Shown one piece after another: positions 1-9,579 of a stretch of 64,000 nt of DNA. Under the pieces are notes generated by a model that searched no databases, had not been told where the DNA came from, and saw only the letters and a program-made list of their open reading frames with translations. The stretch comes from Bacteroidia bacterium (GTDB lineage Bacteria > Bacteroidota > Bacteroidia > SXHM01): positions 199,785 through 263,784 of the forward strand of contig JAJVIC010000006.1 of NCBI GenBank assembly GCA_022072225.1, given 5' to 3'. The translations under genes and the position numbers were made by a program. Within the stretch, counting starts at the first letter, position 1; every line of letters begins with the position of its first letter.

Positions 1-1212
1 GCGAAGAATAAAATCGTCAGCAACGATAATTGCTTACTCGTTGAAGGCTATACCGATGTTATTTCCATGCATCAGGCGGGAATTGAAAATGTGGTGGCTT
101 CATCAGGAACTTCACTTACCGTTGAGCAAATACGCCTCATAAAACGCTACACAAAAAACATCACTATTCTTTACGATGGAGATGCTGCAGGTATAAAAGC
201 ATCCTTCCGAGGAATTGATTTGGTCTTGGAAGAAGGCATGAACGTAAAGGTTGTTTTATTCCCCGAAGGCGATGATCCCGATTCTTTCTCCAAGAAAGTA
301 GGCGCTGAAGAATTGCAGGAATTTATCAACAAAGAATCAAAAGATTTCATCGGTTTCAAAACCGGATTGCTATTAAAGGAAACTCAAAACGATCCGATAG
401 CAAAAGCCGGCCTTATCCGCGAAATCATGGAAACCATCTCCCTGATTCCCGATGCTATTTCGCGCAACGTTTATACTACTGAGTGTAGCCGCATTATGAA
501 TGTGGATGAGCAACTGCTCATCAGCGAGTTGAATAAAACGCGCAGAAAAAATTTCACCAAAAACTTAAAGGACGAAGAAGCGCAACAAATTCCTGAAAGC
601 GAAGCAACGCAACAACAGGTGCAACCGCAAGTTGAAAAAATTGAGCAGGATTGCGAAGAGCAGGAGCGTAACATTATCCGCTTGCTCATCACCTTTGGCG
701 ACAAACCCGTTATGCCTGCAAAAGCATTAAATGAAGAGGGAGAGGAAGCGGATATTTTCATCAGTGTTGCCGAATTTATCTACCACGATTTTACTGCCGA
801 CAATCTGCATTTTGATAATCTGCTTTATCAGCTCATATTTAATGAAGCCGTAAAAGGAATTGAGAAAGGCATTATCCCGGATGAAAAATATTATGTGCAA
901 AATCCTGATGACAGAATTAGTTCTTTTGCCGCAGGAATAATTTCGAGTCCCTACTTACTAAGTCCGCAATGGCTTGAAAAGCATAAGATACAGACTAATC
1001 TGGAAGATGCCCAAATTCCAAAATCGGTAAAGCATGCTATCTACTCACTTAAAATAAAACGCCTGATGAAAAAAATCAGCGAAACCGAAGAATTGTTTGC
1101 AACCGCAACAAATGAGGAAGAAACGATTGCCATTCTGGAGCAGCACAAACAGTTGCTGGATATAAAGCGAGAAATAGCTACAAAAGAACTGGGCAGGGTA
1201 GTGCTGAAATAA
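1..1212 (+). CDS. dnaG: DNA primase DnaG, C-terminal part (5' end outside window)
   Basis: Synthesises RNA primers at the replication fork together with the DnaB helicase. The reading frame is open from base 1, so the gene starts upstream and the zinc-finger N-terminus is missing here. Visible are the TOPRIM motifs: the EGYTDV glutamate at window codons 15-20, the DGDAAG acidic pair near codons 59-64, and a DPDSF motif some 30 codons later. About 300 residues follow, rich in Glu, Lys and Gln, which should be the helicase-interaction domain; a Gln-rich linker lies near codons 195-215. The gene converges on sdhB with a two-base gap and no visible terminator hairpin. The identification is secure. 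Confidence 0.95.
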   Translation, partial: AKNKIVSNDNCLLVEGYTDVISMHQAGIENVVASSGTSLTVEQIRLIKRYTKNITILYDGDAAGIKASFRGIDLVLEEGMNVKVVLFPEGDDPDSFSKKVGAEELQEFINKESKDFIGFKTGLLLKETQNDPIAKAGLIREIMETISLIPDAISRNVYTTECSRIMNVDEQLLISELNKTRRKNFTKNLKDEEAQQIPESEATQQQVQPQVEKIEQDCEEQERNIIRLLITFGDKPVMPAKALNEEGEEADIFISVAEFIYHDFTADNLHFDNLLYQLIFNEAVKGIEKGIIPDEKYYVQNPDDRISSFAAGIISSPYLLSPQWLEKHKIQTNLEDAQIPKSVKHAIYSLKIKRLMKKISETEELFATATNEEETIAILEQHKQLLDIKREIATKELGRVVLK

Positions 1213-1214
1213 AT

Positions 1215-1988
<774 letters not shown>

Positions 1989-1989
1989 G

Positions 1990-2397
1990 TTAGAATAATT
2001 TGTCAGACTTTTTTAAAATAATTGTTTTCGCCCATTTCAGGACAAGTTTTGCTGTTTTCACAGCCTCTGTAAATTCCTTTTTCGAAACTTCTATTTCATC
2101 GCCCGGATACCTTGTAATTACTGCATATTGTCCAAGGTATTGTGCTTCTTTAACTTTAGCCGGAATAGCAATTTTGTTCTTTTTTATTAAACCGAGTAGA
2201 TATTCCAGATTATGTGTCTTGCTGAAATCAATTGCAAAAAACACAAGCACTGCTTTCAGGGTTTTCTCTACACATTGTTGTAAATGAAACATAAGGAAAG
2301 CATATTTCAGTTTCTTTGAAACCTTTGCCGTTGTTGCCACCTGCAAATCTGCTTCGGCAAAAACTAACCATTGTATTGCATCAGTTTGGTTTCTCAT
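1990..2397 (-). CDS. HEPN domain protein, putative toxin of an MNT/HEPN pair
   Basis: A 135-residue all-helical protein of the PF05168 HEPN type. The family signature is readable: W10 and the acidic A-x-DL segment, the [10 protein letters not shown] helix (residues 40-49), KTHNL near 60-64, and TRYPGD near 95-100. No R-x4-6-H ribonuclease motif is visible, as in many HEPN partners of minimal nucleotidyltransferases. Its start overlaps the end of the MNT gene by 17 bases, the usual arrangement of such pairs, and its stop lies one base before sdhB. Whether it is toxic is inferred from the family. The position inside the sdh operon is unusual. Confidence 0.85.
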   Translation of the reverse strand: MRNQTDAIQWLVFAEADLQVATTAKVSKKLKYAFLMFHLQQCVEKTLKAVLVFFAIDFSKTHNLEYLLGLIKKNKIAIPAKVKEAQYLGQYAVITRYPGDEIEVSKKEFTEAVKTAKLVLKWAKTIILKKSDKLF

Positions 2398-2746
2398 AAA
2401 TCACTTTGCCGTTTTTTGCAATATCGCTGTAAACAAAAAATAATTTTGTCTTCAATTCGTCAAACCGTTCAGGGGTGTTCACCAACACATCAACCGGAAC
2501 ACCTGCACCAATTCCGTTTGAATAAATTTTATTCAGTAATGTTTTCTGATTGCAGTCTTTCTTCAGGACAAGAATATCATAATCGCTGTCTTTTCTTGCC
2601 TTGCCTGTTGCACGCGAACCAAACAAAATAATCTTATCAGGGTCTGCAATGCGCACCACACCACTGATAATGTTATCCAAAACATGTTTACCCGAAAAGT
2701 CAAACTTTTCGGTTTTTTGTTTTGATTTTTTTGTTGCGGGTTTCAA
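2381..2746 (-). CDS. Minimal nucleotidyltransferase (MNT), putative antitoxin partner of the HEPN protein
   Basis: A 121-residue polymerase-beta-fold nucleotidyltransferase. The catalytic signature G-S-x10-D-x-D is exact (G43, S44, D55, D57), and a third acidic residue D86 sits in a VDVLV strand, so all three metal ligands are present. In characterised MntA/HepT pairs the MNT adenylylates the HEPN toxin and neutralises it; the same role is inferred here. The start is TTG, one base after the sdhA stop codon, and I see no in-frame ATG upstream of the fold. The Lys-rich first 15 residues look unstructured. It must be read from the sdh promoter, as there is no room for its own between the genes. 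Confidence 0.87.
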   Translation of the reverse strand: MKPATKKSKQKTEKFDFSGKHVLDNIISGVVRIADPDKIILFGSRATGKARKDSDYDILVLKKDCNQKTLLNKIYSNGIGAGVPVDVLVNTPERFDELKTKLFFVYSDIAKNGKVIYEKPN

Positions 2747-2747
2747 T

Positions 2748-4667
2748 TTATTTGTAGCTACGTTGTGCTATTTTAATGTTCTCGAATTTCAATTCTTCTT
2801 TGTGTAATACAGGCTCTACATTTTCGCCTTTGTATTCCCATGCGGCTACATAAGCGTAATTTTTATCATCGCGCAAAGCTTCGCCTTCTTCCGTCTGGTA
2901 CTCTTCACGGAAATGTCCGCCACAACTTTCGTTGCGGTTAAGCGCGTCTTTACACATCAGCTCGCCTAATTCAATAAAGTCAGCAACACGGCCGGCTTTT
3001 TCTAATTCCTGATTGAATTCGTTCAGGCTTCCGGGAACACGCACATCTTTCCAGAATTCTTTTTTCAGCTCCTGGATTTCAGCAATCGCTTCTTTCAATC
3101 CTTTTTCGTTGCGCGCCATTCCACATTTGTCCCACATGATTTTTCCTAATTTTTTGTGGAAATGGTCAACCGGTTTTGTGCCTTTATTATTGATGAAATA
3201 ATTCAAACGCTCTTTCACCTGTTTTTCGGCTTCATCGAACTCAGGTGTTGAGGTTGAAATTTTCCCGGTGCGAATATCATCTGCCAAATAATCACCGATA
3301 GTATAAGGAATTACAAAATATCCGTCAGCCAAACCTTGCATCAACGCAGAAGCTCCCAGGCGGTTTGCTCCGTGATCTGAGAAATTCGCTTCGCCCAGTG
3401 CAAACAAACCAGGAACAGTGGTCATCAGATTATAATCAACCCAGATACCGCCCATGGTATAGTGTACCGCAGGATAAATACGCATCGGAGTTTCATATGG
3501 GTCTTCGTCTGTGATTTTCGCATACATTTGAAAGAGGTTGCCATATTTAGCAGCAACTGCATCTTTGCCCAAGCGCTTTATTGCATCCGAGAAATCAAGG
3601 TAAACAGCAAGTTTTGATTTTCCTACTCCGTAACCTGCATCGCAACGCTCTTTTGCAGCACGTGAAGCCACATCGCGCGGAACAAGATTTCCGAAAGCAG
3701 GGTAACGTCTTTCCAGATAATAATCTCTTTCGTCTTCAGGAATATCGGTTGGCTTGCGGTTGTCATCTTTCTTTTTCGGAACCCAAATTCTTCCATCATT
3801 ACGCAATGATTCTGACATTAAAGTCAGTTTGCTCTGATGGTCGCCTGTAACCGGAATGCAGGTCGGGTGAATTTGTGTGAAACAGGGGTTTCCGAAGAAA
3901 GCACCTTTCTTGTGAGCCTTCCATGCTGCCGTAACATTGCTTCCCATGGCATTGGTTGAAAGGAAAAATACGTTTCCGTAACCGCCAGTTGCAATAATTA
4001 CAGCGTGTGCCGAATGGCGCTCAATTTCACCGGTAATTAAGTTGCGTGCAATAATTCCGCGCGCTTTTCCGTTTACCACTACCACATCCAGCATTTCGTG
4101 GCGGTTATACATTTTTATTGCGCCTTTTCCGATTTGGCGGCTCATGGCCGAATAAGCGCCAAGCAATAATTGTTGTCCTGTTTGTCCGCGCGCATAAAAA
4201 GTTCGTTGCACTTGCACCCCACCAAATGAACGGTTATCCAGCAAACCTCCGTAATCGCGGGCAAACGGAACTCCTTGTGCTACGCATTGGTCAATAATGT
4301 TTGCCGAAACTTCAGCCAAACGATAAACATTGGCTTCGCGTGCGCGGTAGTCGCCACCTTTAATTGTGTCGTAAAATAAACGGTAGGTGCTGTCGCCATC
4401 GTTTTGATAATTTTTTGCTGCGTTGATACCACCTTGTGCGGCAATACTGTGCGCTCTGCGGGGACTATCCTGAAAACAGAATGCTTTAACGCTGTAGCCC
4501 ATTTCGGCAAGCGAAGCGGCAGCAGCACCTCCGGCAAGTCCGGTTCCTACTACAATAATATCAATGTGTCTTTTATTTGCTGGGTTGACCAAACGAATAT
4601 GGTTTTTGTGGTCTGACCATTTCTTTTCTAAAGGACCTTCAGGAATTCTTGAATTAAGAGTTGACAT
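2748..4667 (-). CDS. sdhA: Succinate dehydrogenase/fumarate reductase flavoprotein subunit
   Basis: Catalytic subunit that oxidises succinate to fumarate on a covalently bound FAD. The 639 residues show the Rossmann FAD loop GTGLAGG (41-47) and His73 in the HSIAAQGG motif, the expected histidine for covalent FAD attachment. Also present are an [12 protein letters not shown] segment, the TQIHPTCIP substrate loop, and the Arg-rich [10 protein letters not shown] segment. Length and the long N-terminus fit the non-classical SdhA paired with a single five-helix cytochrome b558 subunit. It follows sdhC by 18 bases. The next reading frame, a toxin-antitoxin gene and not sdhB, starts one base after its stop. 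Confidence 0.96.
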   Translation of the reverse strand: MSTLNSRIPEGPLEKKWSDHKNHIRLVNPANKRHIDIIVVGTGLAGGAAAASLAEMGYSVKAFCFQDSPRRAHSIAAQGGINAAKNYQNDGDSTYRLFYDTIKGGDYRAREANVYRLAEVSANIIDQCVAQGVPFARDYGGLLDNRSFGGVQVQRTFYARGQTGQQLLLGAYSAMSRQIGKGAIKMYNRHEMLDVVVVNGKARGIIARNLITGEIERHSAHAVIIATGGYGNVFFLSTNAMGSNVTAAWKAHKKGAFFGNPCFTQIHPTCIPVTGDHQSKLTLMSESLRNDGRIWVPKKKDDNRKPTDIPEDERDYYLERRYPAFGNLVPRDVASRAAKERCDAGYGVGKSKLAVYLDFSDAIKRLGKDAVAAKYGNLFQMYAKITDEDPYETPMRIYPAVHYTMGGIWVDYNLMTTVPGLFALGEANFSDHGANRLGASALMQGLADGYFVIPYTIGDYLADDIRTGKISTSTPEFDEAEKQVKERLNYFINNKGTKPVDHFHKKLGKIMWDKCGMARNEKGLKEAIAEIQELKKEFWKDVRVPGSLNEFNQELEKAGRVADFIELGELMCKDALNRNESCGGHFREEYQTEEGEALRDDKNYAYVAAWEYKGENVEPVLHKEELKFENIKIAQRSYK

Positions 4668-4685
4668 ATCTTGAATATTGAAATA

Positions 4686-5351
4686 TTAATGAACCAAATG
4701 GAAATACATACTAATAGGCATCAGCGCAAAAACAACAGGAACAATAATGGCAAAAACAATTCCTGCTATTTCTATAGCCTTGTTGTATTTCGAGTGATTT
4801 AGCCCCAGACTTTGGAAAGCGCTTTTAAAGCCATGCAGCAAATGCCAGAAAAGAGCAAAGCAACCTGCACAATAAAGCAATACAACAGGGAGGCTTTCAA
4901 AGCGTTCCTGCATCATCAGAAAAAGGTCTTTTTCTTCGCCTGTAGTAACATACTCAACCCGGTTTGGTGCCCAGAAATCATTCAGATGTATAATTAAAAA
5001 AAGCAAAATCAGAGTTCCCAGAAGAGCCATGCTGCGAGAATACCATGTTGAATTTTTTTCAGGTTTGCTGTAAACATAATTCACCGGACGTGCATCGCGG
5101 TTTTGCTTCCACAGCAGAAGCCCATCCACAATATGTAAAATTAAACCGGCAAAAAGGCCTGCTTCCAGAAAATGAACAATAGTATTTGTTCCCATGAAAT
5201 GGGCATAAAAGGTAAACGTTTCACCGCCATCGTTAAACCAGATACAGCCATTAATAGTGGCATGAACCACTAAAAAGCTGATGAGAAAAAAACCGGTTAA
5301 ACCCATTACGATTTTTTTGCCGATTGAAGATTTTATTAAGCCAGATGCCAT
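4686..5351 (-). CDS. sdhC: Succinate dehydrogenase cytochrome b558 membrane subunit
   Basis: Membrane anchor that binds two hemes b and passes electrons to menaquinone. The 221 residues hold five hydrophobic segments, and histidines lie inside them (VVHATI near residue 30, the second and fourth helices, and the last helix), as expected for heme ligation in this family. It is first in the sdhC-sdhA-(MNT-HEPN)-sdhB operon, behind a near-consensus Bacteroidota promoter. There is no sdhD, which is normal for this single-subunit type. Confidence 0.92.
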   Translation of the reverse strand: MASGLIKSSIGKKIVMGLTGFFLISFLVVHATINGCIWFNDGGETFTFYAHFMGTNTIVHFLEAGLFAGLILHIVDGLLLWKQNRDARPVNYVYSKPEKNSTWYSRSMALLGTLILLFLIIHLNDFWAPNRVEYVTTGEEKDLFLMMQERFESLPVVLLYCAGCFALFWHLLHGFKSAFQSLGLNHSKYNKAIEIAGIVFAIIVPVVFALMPISMYFHLVH

Positions 5352-5385
5352 AAGTAAATGTTAAGAAAATATAAATATTCCGGTG

Positions 5386-5416
5386 CAAATGTATATGCTG
5401 CAACCTTATGTTTCAA
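5386..5416 (-). promoter_or_regulatory. Promoter of the sdhC operon
   Basis: On the minus strand TTG (5416-5414) is followed after exactly 20 bases by TACATTTG (5393-5386), a full match to the Bacteroidota housekeeping promoter TTG-N17-23-TAnnTTTG. Transcription should begin near 5380, about 30 bases before the sdhC start codon. Confidence 0.75.
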
Positions 5417-5434
5417 AGAAAATTTAGGATTATT

Positions 5435-5764
5435 TCACCACTTTTTAAACATAAAAAATACAGCAGCTACTATTAGTCCGAAAGACACTAAATAATTCCA
5501 TTTCAACGGCTCTTTCAGGTATAACACCGAGAATACCGCAAACACAACTAACGTAATTACCTCTTGAATTGTTTTAAGTTGAGCACCGCTGAACTGCTGG
5601 TAGCCAATCCGGTTGGCCGGTACCATAAAGCAATATTCTGCAAAAGCAATGAGCCAACTGAATAAGACAACTTTCCAAAGGGCAACTTGCTGAAATTTAA
5701 GATGTCCGTACCAGGCGAAGGTCATAAAAATGTTGGAAACGGTGAGAAGAAGAATTGTTTTCAT
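5435..5764 (-). CDS. DMT-family small membrane protein (DUF486)
   Basis: A 109-residue protein with four hydrophobic helices, matching the DUF486 family, a small relative of the drug/metabolite transporter superfamily. Typical features are the N-terminal helix ending in TFAWYGHLKF, the EYCFMVPANRIGY segment between helices 2 and 3, a TIQEVITLVVFAVFS helix, and the LKEPLKWNY turn before the last helix. Substrate and direction of transport are unknown. It runs divergently from the sterol-desaturase-family gene. Confidence 0.82.
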   Translation of the reverse strand: MKTILLLTVSNIFMTFAWYGHLKFQQVALWKVVLFSWLIAFAEYCFMVPANRIGYQQFSGAQLKTIQEVITLVVFAVFSVLYLKEPLKWNYLVSFGLIVAAVFFMFKKW

Positions 5765-5769
5765 GTGAA

Positions 5770-5802
5770 TTGGTTTATCAACCGCAATTATCCATAATTT
5801 TG
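5770..5802 (+). promoter_or_regulatory. Promoter of the fatty acid hydroxylase gene
   Basis: TTG (5770-5772), 22-base spacer, TAATTTTG (5795-5802). The -7 box ends only eight bases before the ATG at 5811, so the transcript would have almost no leader. Confidence 0.65.
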
Positions 5803-5810
5803 CTGTGATT

Positions 5811-6638
5811 ATGAAAATACCGCATACATTTGAAGGGCTGATAGAAAAGGGATTTCACATTTTTGCAATCAGCACGGTTCGTTACCTTTTGTTTGCGGGA
5901 GTGGCGTATTTGTTTTTCTACCTGTTGTTTAAAAACAAATGGCTGCACAAGCGCATTCAGCAAAAATTCCCCGAAAACTCAAATATTTTCTTTGAAATAA
6001 AATACTCCATGTTGAATATGGTAATCTTCGGAATCACCGGAATGTTTACTATCTGGGCTTCGTGGCATGGCTGGACAAAAATCTACGCTGAAATTTCTGA
6101 TTACGGAATGGTGTATTTCTTATTCAGCATAATAGCAATGATTTTTGTTCATGACACGTATTTTTACTGGACACACCGGTTTATGCACCTGAAAAAAGTA
6201 TTTCCGCTGGTACATAAAGTTCATCATCATTCTTTAAATCCAACACCCTGGGCTGCTTTCTCTTTCCACCCGATTGAAGGTTTTATTGAAGCAGGAATTT
6301 TACCATTGATTACGTTTCTTTTTCCGGTTCATCCGTTGGCAATTTTAATTTTTCTGCTTTTTATGACTGCATTGAATGTATTGGGGCATTTAGGTTTTGA
6401 AATGTATCCGAAAGGTTTTACAAAACATCCTTTGTTGGGGCTGAATAACACATCAACTCATCATAATATGCACCACAGTTTAACCAACTGTAACTATGGT
6501 TTATATTTTAATTTCTGGGATAAATGGATGGGAACCAATCACAAAAAATACCACGAAACGTTTGAAAAACTTGCTGCTCAAAAAGCAAGTTCAGACACTA
6601 ATACTGTAATTAAAGAAACGGTTGTGTTGTCAGAGTAA
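5811..6638 (+). CDS. Sterol desaturase/fatty acid hydroxylase family membrane enzyme
   Basis: A di-iron membrane oxygenase of about 275 residues with several hydrophobic helices. The eight-histidine signature is present: HDTYFYWTHRFMH, then HKVHHHS, and near the end the HHNMHH cluster. Family members hydroxylate or desaturate lipids (sterols, carotenoids, fatty acids, alkylglycerols); the substrate here cannot be read from sequence. I chose the ATG at 5811 over the GTG two codons upstream because the promoter leaves no room for more. A small DUF486 gene runs divergently; a lipoprotein gene converges on it with a one-base gap. Confidence 0.9.
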   Translation: MKIPHTFEGLIEKGFHIFAISTVRYLLFAGVAYLFFYLLFKNKWLHKRIQQKFPENSNIFFEIKYSMLNMVIFGITGMFTIWASWHGWTKIYAEISDYGMVYFLFSIIAMIFVHDTYFYWTHRFMHLKKVFPLVHKVHHHSLNPTPWAAFSFHPIEGFIEAGILPLITFLFPVHPLAILIFLLFMTALNVLGHLGFEMYPKGFTKHPLLGLNNTSTHHNMHHSLTNCNYGLYFNFWDKWMGTNHKKYHETFEKLAAQKASSDTNTVIKETVVLSE

Positions 6639-6639
6639 A

Positions 6640-7110
6640 CTATTCAAACGCTATATCAAACTCTCCGTGTTTTAAGGTTTTTTTGACAAATGAATTGGAG
6701 AGTACAACCGTATCGAAAGTGCCTTTAACCCGTGTGTCGTTAATTTCAGTAACTGTAATAGTTCCGCTGCTTCCGTAAAGACTTTTGTAAACATCAAAAG
6801 TTCCGGGCCCGTCAGTATAACTTACATAGCTGGCAGTGCTATCCTGTACCTGATATGTACCCGGATCGGTTAATCCGTTTATGTTTATTATCAGGGTTGA
6901 AACGCTGTCTCGGCCTATAATATTTACAGGCGCTCCGGCATGAATTGCAATTGTTTCTTTGGTTGCACTCCACACAATAGAATCAGTAGTATTAGTACCT
7001 GTAAAAATTGAACATTTATAGGTTCCTAAACCGGGATCATTTTCTTTGCAAGAAGTGATTAATAATATTACTGTTGCAATAACTAATACTGATGAATAAA
7101 CTTTTTTCAC
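6640..7110 (-). CDS. Small lipoprotein of unknown function
   Basis: A 156-residue protein with a lipoprotein signal peptide ending in LLITSC (modified Cys near residue 21). The mature part is predicted beta-rich. The last third (TITVTEINDTRVKGTFD, then a closing strand with GEFDIAFE) resembles the calycin-like lipoproteins common in Bacteroidota, such as DUF6252, but I cannot assign it firmly. It stands alone, convergent with the hydroxylase gene. Confidence 0.7.
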   Translation of the reverse strand: MKKVYSSVLVIATVILLITSCKENDPGLGTYKCSIFTGTNTTDSIVWSATKETIAIHAGAPVNIIGRDSVSTLIININGLTDPGTYQVQDSTASYVSYTDGPGTFDVYKSLYGSSGTITVTEINDTRVKGTFDTVVLSNSFVKKTLKHGEFDIAFE

Positions 7111-7182
7111 GTCCGTAATGAATTATAGGGTTAATGTTGCCCGAAAATACGGATTTATTTTATTCCTGTTTTAATCTAATAG

Positions 7183-7617
7183 TTATTCCAAAAAATTTTC
7201 CATGTGTTTAAGCAGGTCAAGTGTTGAAACTATACCTGTTACTTTTCCATCTTCAACAATGGGAATAGCATGAAACATATTGACTTTAAAAAGTGCTATG
7301 GCATCCGATAGTTTTGAATCTGGGCTTAACGAAACCGGATTAGGAGTCATAAGTTTTTCAACTGTTACATAGTCGTAAATAACTTTATTGATTCCTTCGT
7401 TGTCAAAGGCTTCGCCTTGTTCTACAATTTCAGCGCCCAGTGTTACACGCAAAAAATCGGTAAGACTGATAATACCGGCAAGTTTTCCCTCTTTAACTAC
7501 CGGAATATGATGCAAATGGTGATGTTCGAAAAGTTTTTTTACTTCTTCAGTTTTGTTGTTGATGTCAATGGTCACTGTTGCAAGTGACATAATTTCGCGC
7601 AAGGTTATGTTTTTCAT
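7183..7617 (-). CDS. CBS-domain pair protein
   Basis: A 144-residue protein made of two CBS motifs (about residues 8-60 and 83-142), which pair to form a Bateman module that binds adenosyl ligands such as AMP, ATP or SAM. Diagnostic pieces are HHIPVVKEGKLAGIISLTD in the first half and HAIPIVEDGKVTGIVSTLD in the second. No effector domain is attached, so it may act as a separate sensor for an unidentified partner. It is a single gene with free space on both sides. Confidence 0.9.
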   Translation of the reverse strand: MKNITLREIMSLATVTIDINNKTEEVKKLFEHHHLHHIPVVKEGKLAGIISLTDFLRVTLGAEIVEQGEAFDNEGINKVIYDYVTVEKLMTPNPVSLSPDSKLSDAIALFKVNMFHAIPIVEDGKVTGIVSTLDLLKHMENFLE

Positions 7618-7702
7618 GGGTTATAAATTTTATTGCAATATTTGTCTTATTCATTTAGCTTTTAAATGACAGTTGTCAACTAATGTAATGACTTTTATCA
7701 CA

Positions 7703-8491
7703 ATGCAAAAAACTGTATTCTTCATTTTGTTCTGTATTGCTTTCACTTCGCAGGCACAGGTAGTATATACCGATGTAAATCCTGATTCGCTGGTTAATAC
7801 TTATTATGACCTTGACCTGAATAACGACAGTACGCCTGAATTCAGGATTGAAAAAACTACCGATGGAGGAATAAACATTGTGCAGGTTACAGGTTTGTCC
7901 AATCAGGATTCCATTGCCGGCTTTTACGGAGGATTTCCTGAAGTTGCGGGGTATCCGTATGCACTTTCAACTGACGAGATAATTGGCGCTAATTCCAACC
8001 TGATAGATGAAGGAATATTAGGCGGAGACCACGAACTGATTATGGAAGATGCCGAATGGCCCGATGGTTTTAACCGCTATCTGGGTTTAAAATTCACCAT
8101 CAGCGGAGAACCGCATTACGGTTGGGCGAAAATTAAAATCTCAACCGATTATGTTGCGTTCACAATTAGTGAATATGCCTACAACGCAACAGCAGGCGAA
8201 GCAATTAATTCAGGTATTACATCAATACCAGAAAATAATTCTTCCATTTCTGAGGTGTCGCTCTTTCCAAATCCGGTTAATGAAAATGCAACAATCACTT
8301 TTTATGTGCGCAATGAATCCGAAGTGGAAACAGCTGTTTATGATGTAAGCGGTAAACTGATTTTAGCAGAACGCAGAAAAATTGAAAAGCCCGGCAAGCA
8401 GGCTTTTCAATTGAATGTTTCGCAATTAAATGCCGGAATTTATTTTTGTCGTGTTAATTCCGCTACTTTAAAATTAAGCGTGATACACTAA
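7703..8491 (+). CDS. Secreted protein with T9SS C-terminal sorting domain
   Basis: The ATG at 7703 gives a clean signal peptide (hydrophobic VFFILFCIAFTSQAQ); earlier in-frame TTG and ATG codons would put polar residues before it. The central 150 residues are beta-rich with several Asp-Asn pairs and a segment around YLGLKFTISGEPHYGWAKI, a motif seen in many secreted Bacteroidota proteins of unknown role. The last 75 residues are a type A sorting domain: SLFPNPVNENATI, a VYDVSGKLI strand, LNAGIYFCRV, and a basic end. The protein should be exported by Sec and then by T9SS to the cell surface. The function of the central part is unknown. Confidence 0.8.
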   Translation: MQKTVFFILFCIAFTSQAQVVYTDVNPDSLVNTYYDLDLNNDSTPEFRIEKTTDGGINIVQVTGLSNQDSIAGFYGGFPEVAGYPYALSTDEIIGANSNLIDEGILGGDHELIMEDAEWPDGFNRYLGLKFTISGEPHYGWAKIKISTDYVAFTISEYAYNATAGEAINSGITSIPENNSSISEVSLFPNPVNENATITFYVRNESEVETAVYDVSGKLILAERRKIEKPGKQAFQLNVSQLNAGIYFCRVNSATLKLSVIH

Positions 8492-9579
8492 CGCACCACA
8501 CTTAATTTTCCTGATGCTTTATAGAGATTATTCCGGCCAATAAACTGCCAAGCGTATAAACCTTGCGGTAAATTCTGTACTGAGAAGTTATACGTTGAAT
8601 TTGCCGTTGCATATACTTTTTCCTGCATCAACATTTTTCCTGCAACATCATAAACAGTGAAGAAGTATTCACCTGCTTCCAATTCATTTCCTAATCTAAG
8701 TGAAACATTTTCAGATGCAGGCATAGGGAAAAGTTCTGTGCTGATGGTGTTTTCTTCAATACCAACAGTTCCCGGAGGAGGTAATAATGTCCATTTAAAA
8801 GTTTTAGGCTGGTCAAGACTATCGTAGCTCAATTCTGCAACTGCAAGTTTCATTTCTTTGCCTAACCACTGGTAGCTGAAAGCGGTGTCATCTTTTGTGC
8901 TGAAAACCGACCATGCAGGCGGAAAGCCAATGGTAGGCAATATCCAGATGGTGTCTTTTCCATGGTCGGTACGTTTTACACGCAATACATCGTTATAGGT
9001 GCCGGCAGGCGTTGTAATTGATCCCCAGCCATCGGTAACATCGGTAACTGTTGAAACACGTTTGTAACGAACCTGGCTAACCAACGGAGAAATAACGCTT
9101 CCGTTGATGGTAACATCAACAGCATAATTATCGGAGAATGTGCTGTTGTAAGTACGCGGGAAATCATGAAGCTTTAAATCAGGATTTAGCGGAGCAACAA
9201 TAGTATTGCCCAACATTAATAAATCACCTGCACCACCCTGTGTAGTCATGCTTGAGCTGCTTTGGTTCAGGTAAACGTAGCTTACATTATCGTTGGTCAT
9301 CGCCACATTAGAATTCGGAAATTGTGCAGAATATGGCGTTGAAGCAACTGTAACTACCGAAGTATTCTCGTTTAATATATAAGCAGGGTTTGAACTGATG
9401 GTAGTCATTGTCCAGGTTTGGTTGGCACCTGCCGGACCGGGACCTGTAATAGGTGTAAGCGTATCAGCTTTGCGGTTGATAACATCACCAATAACAGCCA
9501 TATCGCTGAGGTCAATGCTTATTTGTGCAAAGGCCGGGAACGTGAAAATGGAAAGAGAAAGGAGTACTAGTTTTTTCAT
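8488..9579 (-). CDS. Secreted protein with T9SS C-terminal sorting domain
   Basis: A 363-residue protein with an N-terminal signal peptide (LVLLSLSIFTFPAFAQ) and a C-terminal sorting domain (TELFPMPASENVSLRL, VYDVAGKML, LPQGLYAW, basic end). The middle is beta-rich and includes GSITTPAGTYNDVLRVKRTDH, a signature found in a widespread group of Bacteroidota surface proteins whose role is not known. It converges on the preceding secreted-protein gene; the two share four bases at their stop codons. Confidence 0.8.
   Translation of the reverse strand: MKKLVLLSLSIFTFPAFAQISIDLSDMAVIGDVINRKADTLTPITGPGPAGANQTWTMTTISSNPAYILNENTSVVTVASTPYSAQFPNSNVAMTNDNVSYVYLNQSSSSMTTQGGAGDLLMLGNTIVAPLNPDLKLHDFPRTYNSTFSDNYAVDVTINGSVISPLVSQVRYKRVSTVTDVTDGWGSITTPAGTYNDVLRVKRTDHGKDTIWILPTIGFPPAWSVFSTKDDTAFSYQWLGKEMKLAVAELSYDSLDQPKTFKWTLLPPPGTVGIEENTISTELFPMPASENVSLRLGNELEAGEYFFTVYDVAGKMLMQEKVYATANSTYNFSVQNLPQGLYAWQFIGRNNLYKASGKLSVVR

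Noticed and set aside
1990-2746. The two genes between sdhA and sdhB as extra succinate dehydrogenase subunits
   Set aside because: They lack membrane helices and have clear nucleotidyltransferase (GS-x10-DxD) and HEPN signatures.
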